Source: Trebonia kvetii
GTDB taxonomy: Bacteria > Actinomycetota > Actinomycetes > Streptosporangiales > Streptosporangiaceae
Direction of reading: 5' to 3'
Length of the DNA: 64,000 bases
Assembly (NCBI RefSeq): GCF_007827045.1
Contig: NZ_RPFW01000002.1
Location: 62,001 to 126,000 of the forward strand
Shown: piece after piece, positions 61,267-64,000 of the stretch
How the letters are laid out: every line of letters begins with the position of its first letter
Numbering within the stretch: position 1 is the stretch's first letter
Notes under the pieces: model-generated
Seen by the model: only the letters and a program-made list of their open reading frames with translations
What the model was told of the DNA's origin: nothing
Database searches by the model: none
Position numbers and translations under genes: made by a program

Positions 61267-62827
61267 GGTCGCGTTCCTTTCTGCCCCGGGCGGTGCCGGT
61301 GACCCTGCCCCGGGCGGTGCCGCTGGCCCGGCCCCGGGCGGTACCGGTGACCTTGCCCCGGCCGGTATCGGTGACCCCGCCCCGATCGGTGCCGATGGGC
61401 CTGTCCCCGGCTGGGCCGGCTGGCTCGTCATCGGACAGCATGGCACGGACCCGGTCCGCCGTGGCAAGCGCGCGCCGGCCCGTGGACACGTAGCCGAGCG
61501 CGGCGACCGCGAGCCCGCAGGCGGCGAACAGCGCCCATGCCGCGTGGCTGGCGGACGCGAGCCCGGAGCCGGACGCCCCGGCGATGATCGAGCCCGCCGC
61601 CGCCACGCCGAGCGCCGATCCCGTCTGCCTGCTCGAGGAGGCGACTGAGGCGGCCACCCCGGCCTGGCTGTTGGGCATGCCGGAGATTGCGGTGTTGGAG
61701 ATCGGCGCGTTAACAAGGCCGAACGCGACGCCGAACAGCACATAGCAGCCAAGCAGGTAGCCGGTCGACGTGCCGCTGCCGAGCCGGAGCAGCAACACGG
61801 CGGCCAGCGTCATCAGCAGCCCGGCCGCGACGAGCGGCAGCCGCGGGCCCCTGCTGCCGACCAGGCGGCCGGAGACCGGGGCGAACACGATGATCATCAC
61901 GGCCATGGGGAGCGTCAGCAGCCCGGCATGCAGCGCGCTGTAGCCGCGGCCGTCCTGGAGGTAGAGGGTGTTCAGGAACAGGAATCCGGCCAGCACGCCG
62001 AGGGAGAGCAGGGCCATCAGGCTGGCGCCGCTGAACGGCACGCTGCGGAAGAACCGCACCTCAAGCAGCGGCTGCCTGCGCCGGGACTCAACGAGGACGA
62101 GCGCGACCGCGGCGGCGACCGCGGTCGCGAACATCGCCACGATCACCGGCGAGTCCCAGCCATCCCCGGGTCCCTGGATGACGCCGTAGGTCAGCGTGCC
62201 GAGCAAGACGATGACAAGCAGCTGGCCCCAGGGGTCGAAGCGGCGCGCCGTGGCCGCCCTAGACTCGGGGACGAACAGCTGCGTCAAAATGATGGCGGCG
62301 ATGCCGATGGGGATGTTGATCCAGAAGATCGCCCGCCAGGACAGGCTGGTGACGAGCAACCCGCCGAGCACGGGGCCGAGCGCCAGGCTGATGCCGAAGA
62401 CCGCACCCCACACGCCAAGCGCCCTGGCCCGCGCCCGCCGCTCGGTGAATGTGTTGCTCACGATCGACAGCGCGACCGGGTTGAGCATCGAACCGCCGAG
62501 GGCCTGCACGCAGCGGAAGATGACGAGCGCCGTCACGCTTGGCGCCAGGCTGCACAGCAGGGAGCCGAGGGTGAACAGGGTCAGGCCGACCTGGAACACG
62601 CGTCGGCGACCGAAGCGGTCGGCCGTCGACCCCGCGGCCATCAGGAAGCTGCCGATCACCAGGGTGTACGCGTCAACGGACCACTGCAGGCCGCTCACCG
62701 AGGCGCCAAGCTCGCGCCTGATGGCGGGCAGCGCCACGTTGACGATCGTGACGTCGGTACCAACGATCAGCAGGCTCATGCAGCAGATGCACAGGATCAG
62801 CCACTGCCGCCGATTAGTTGTAGACAT
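61244..62827 (-). CDS. DHA2-type MFS transporter with Arg-Gly repeat tail
   Basis: This 527-residue protein has the 14-helix DHA2 layout with MLSLLIVGTDVTIVNVALPA near the N-terminus, AGSTADRFGRRRVFQ (motif A) and ALGPVLGGLLVTSLSWRAIF (motif C). It is expected to export drugs or metabolites with protons. The last 45 residues form a cytoplasmic Arg/Gly/Thr-rich tail of heptad units GTARGRV. The start codon is ATG 62827, with no ribosome-binding site and a TACAAT hexamer 6 bases upstream, so a leaderless transcript is possible. Confidence 0.88.
   Translation of the reverse strand: MSTTNRRQWLILCICCMSLLIVGTDVTIVNVALPAIRRELGASVSGLQWSVDAYTLVIGSFLMAAGSTADRFGRRRVFQVGLTLFTLGSLLCSLAPSVTALVIFRCVQALGGSMLNPVALSIVSNTFTERRARARALGVWGAVFGISLALGPVLGGLLVTSLSWRAIFWINIPIGIAAIILTQLFVPESRAATARRFDPWGQLLVIVLLGTLTYGVIQGPGDGWDSPVIVAMFATAVAAAVALVLVESRRRQPLLEVRFFRSVPFSGASLMALLSLGVLAGFLFLNTLYLQDGRGYSALHAGLLTLPMAVMIIVFAPVSGRLVGSRGPRLPLVAAGLLMTLAAVLLLRLGSGTSTGYLLGCYVLFGVAFGLVNAPISNTAISGMPNSQAGVAASVASSSRQTGSALGVAAAGSIIAGASGSGLASASHAAWALFAACGLAVAALGYVSTGRRALATADRVRAMLSDDEPAGPAGDRPIGTDRGGVTDTGRGKVTGTARGRASGTARGRVTGTARGRKERDRDAAIDR
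61284..61393 (-). repeat. 21-bp repeats encoding RG tail
   Basis: About five copies of a 21-base unit run in frame at the 3' end of the DHA2 transporter gene and encode the seven-residue unit G-T-A-R-G-R-V/A. Copies are imperfect. The tail is positively charged and could contact nucleic acid or lipid head groups. Confidence 0.75.
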
Positions 62828-62848
62828 ATATTCATTGTATCCCTACAA
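62818..62848. promoter_or_regulatory. Inverted repeat over DHA2 start
   Basis: TTGTAG (62818-62823) and CTACAA (62843-62848) flank an AT-rich 19-base centre containing the ATG and a minus-strand TACAAT hexamer (62839-62834). It could be the binding site of the MarR protein, blocking the -10 region. Confidence 0.4.
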
Positions 62849-62886
62849 GCAAATCGCCTCGCGCCGCCCCGGTGGCGTCCAAAGGG

Positions 62887-63468
62887 TCAGGAGAAGGCGG
62901 CAGCCAGGCTGATGCCGGACATGGCGAGCATGATGACGGCGGCGATGCGGGTGATCCAGGTCAGCGGGACGACCTTCAGCAGGCCGCGGCCACCGACGAT
63001 CGCGATGCCCGCAACCGCCCAGAGCGCAAGGGCGGAGCCGATGCCGACGGACAGCGGGTCGTGGTAGCGGGCGGCGAGACTGGCGATGGCGATCTGGGTG
63101 AGGTCGCCGAACTCGGCGACGAGGATGACCGCGAAGCCCGTCCATGCGACCCGCCAGAACGAGGGCTTGCCGTACAGTTCGACGTGCTCGTCGCCGCCTT
63201 CCTCGTGACGGCCGCGCAGCAGCAGGATCGCGCCAATGGCGAACGCTGCGGCGACCACGAACTCGACCGGACGGTGGGGCAGCAGTGCAAGCAGGCTGCC
63301 GGCCGCGATGGCCAGCCCGACGTGCACCGCGAACGCGGCCGCGACTCCGGTGAACACCCAGGTGGGCCGGTAACGACTGCCAAGGATCAGGCTTGCGAGT
63401 GCGGTCTTGTCTGGCAGCTCTGCCGTGAAGATGACGGCAAAGACGGTTGCGGCGATCGCCAGGCTCAT
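62887..63468 (-). CDS. TMEM165/GDT1 (UPF0016) family Mn2+ exporter
   Basis: This 193-residue membrane protein has six hydrophobic helices and two copies of the ExGD-type motif: AELPDKTALASL and AEFGDLTQIAIAS. Family members export Mn2+ or exchange Ca2+/Mn2+ with protons. ATG 63468 is chosen because the upstream part of the open frame runs through the riboswitch; GGAG lies about 9 bases before it. The yybP-ykoY element directly upstream supports a manganese-detoxifying role. Confidence 0.92.
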   Translation of the reverse strand: MSLAIAATVFAVIFTAELPDKTALASLILGSRYRPTWVFTGVAAAFAVHVGLAIAAGSLLALLPHRPVEFVVAAAFAIGAILLLRGRHEEGGDEHVELYGKPSFWRVAWTGFAVILVAEFGDLTQIAIASLAARYHDPLSVGIGSALALWAVAGIAIVGGRGLLKVVPLTWITRIAAVIMLAMSGISLAAAFS

Positions 63469-63547
63469 CCGGACGGGCTCCTCATTCGGTCGTAACGCAC
63501 CGTGCGAACCCCCGGGAGAAAAGCAGAAGGGGCACCCGGCGCGCGCA

Positions 63548-63668
63548 TGCGGCATCGGCCTGAAGGTCTCGCTCAAGCCGCATGGGCTCCCGGGCGCCGG
63601 GCCCTGGTTAAAGGGCCAGCATGTCGACGGTCCGGCTGAAGAGCTACTCCCCTTCGCTTCGTCAAGGG
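63548..63668 (-). promoter_or_regulatory. yybP-ykoY (Mn2+) riboswitch
   Basis: On the minus strand the leader of the UPF0016 gene contains GGGGAGTAGC (63652 downwards) and, about 80 bases later, TGAGCGAGACCTTCAGGCC, the two conserved blocks of the yybP-ykoY family. Between them lies the variable P3 region with strong GC stems. These RNAs bind Mn2+ and commonly precede UPF0016-family exporter genes, as here. A GC-rich stem followed by CTTTTCTC before the start codon may be the expression platform. Confidence 0.85.
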
Positions 63669-63678
63669 TAACCGGTTC

Positions 63679-64000
63679 TCAGGATGAGAAATTCCCAGGT
63701 CCGGGATTGACGCCGGCCTCGAGCTGGTCCAACTGGGCCAGGTCGTGCACGTCCTGGGGGCGGTGCTCGTACCCGAGGTTGTGGAAGAGGCGCTGCTGCC
63801 GGGCCGACAGGCACCCGACGACGCGGCCGCCGATCAGCCCGCGGACGAGAACGCCGCGCGGATACTCGAAGAACCCGCCGTCCATGTCGTGCTGCCTGCC
63901 GTTGCCCGCTGAGTCGAAGGCGACCGGATGGACGTCAACCCAGCGGTCGCCCGGCGCCCGCAGTTCCACCCGGCTCGGCAGCCAGTCGGTCTCCGTGACG
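63679..64000 (-). CDS. Nucleotidyltransferase-like protein, partial
   Basis: The 3' part of a gene that enters from beyond the window end. The 106 readable residues include ETDWLPSRVELRA, VDVHPVAFDSAGNGRQ, FEYPRGVLVRGLIGGR and the end LAQLDQLE. These match the C-terminal part of aminoglycoside/lincosamide nucleotidyltransferase-like proteins (LinA/AadB type), which attach AMP to antibiotics. The N-terminal GS...DxD catalytic part lies outside, so activity cannot be judged. Confidence 0.7.
   Translation of the reverse strand, partial: VTETDWLPSRVELRAPGDRWVDVHPVAFDSAGNGRQHDMDGGFFEYPRGVLVRGLIGGRVVGCLSARQQRLFHNLGYEHRPQDVHDLAQLDQLEAGVNPGPGNFSS

Noticed and set aside
62887..63576. Longer start for the UPF0016 protein with 36 extra residues
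   Set aside because: The extra codons lie downstream of and partly inside the riboswitch leader, have no homology, and a better start with a GGAG element exists at 63468.

Overview
The window is about 64 kb of very GC-rich chromosomal DNA with strong third-position GC bias. It carries a WhiB protein, paired GAF-ANTAR proteins, a SigB/SigF-type sigma factor, the tkt-tal-zwf-opcA-pgl operon and many ATGA or GTGA gene overlaps. This combination points to a filamentous or related actinobacterium, probably near the Streptosporangiales or Streptomycetales; no rRNA or other marker here fixes the genus. No phage, IS element, CRISPR array or tRNA was recognised.

Layout. 0-3.3 kb: a DinB-like protein, an aldo/keto reductase broken by an internal deletion, a nitroreductase and two small membrane proteins. 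3.9-6.6 kb: two GAF-ANTAR antiterminator-type regulators and a sigma factor, closed by a 20-bp hairpin shared with the convergent corA. 7.9-15.8 kb: a Rieske oxygenase, a MHYT sensor, glutamate decarboxylase, a cysteine hydrolase, a CmcJ-like protein, an intact aldo/keto reductase and a frameshifted DUF2255 gene preceded by four 25-bp tandem repeats. 15.8-21 kb: a MarR-DHA2 efflux pair with a palindromic operator, a RibD-type reductase and glgX. 21-24.7 kb: an assimilatory sulfate reduction operon (sirA, a zinc ribbon, cysH, sirohydrochlorin chelatase). 25-27 kb: a small Cys-rich protein, a phosphoribosyltransferase, whiB, and a non-coding stretch ending in a strong terminator. 27.2-30.8 kb: a 1202-residue, nearly fully disordered NGY/QNG repeat protein.

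31.9-36.9 kb: a translationally coupled operon of UbiA prenyltransferase, type III polyketide synthase, ICMT-type methyltransferase and FAD oxidoreductase, with a divergent O-methyltransferase. It resembles alkylresorcinol/alkylquinone (srs-like) loci with a prenyltransferase added. 36.9-41.2 kb: MscS, an acetate transporter, an RCK-type membrane protein and a DUF1707 protein. 41.2-47.9 kb: the pentose phosphate operon; two DasR-like palindromes lie between tkt and a divergent PrsW protease.

49.4-57.3 kb is the most striking region. A CarH/LitR-like B12 photoreceptor-type repressor, keeping the W-x9-EH and E-x-H signatures, is divergent from six coupled genes: TIGR01777, an FAD amine-oxidase-like protein, DUF1365, two cyclopropane-fatty-acid-synthase-type methyltransferases and DUF1295. 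The operon is followed by what looks like a truncated photolyase start. I read this as a light-controlled membrane lipid modification locus. 57.4-64 kb: an SGNH hydrolase with an altered GDS block, an alpha/beta hydrolase, an alpha-hydroxy-acid oxidase, a MarR/DHA2 pair, a TMEM165/GDT1-family metal exporter under a recognisable yybP-ykoY (Mn2+) riboswitch, and a nucleotidyltransferase cut by the window end.
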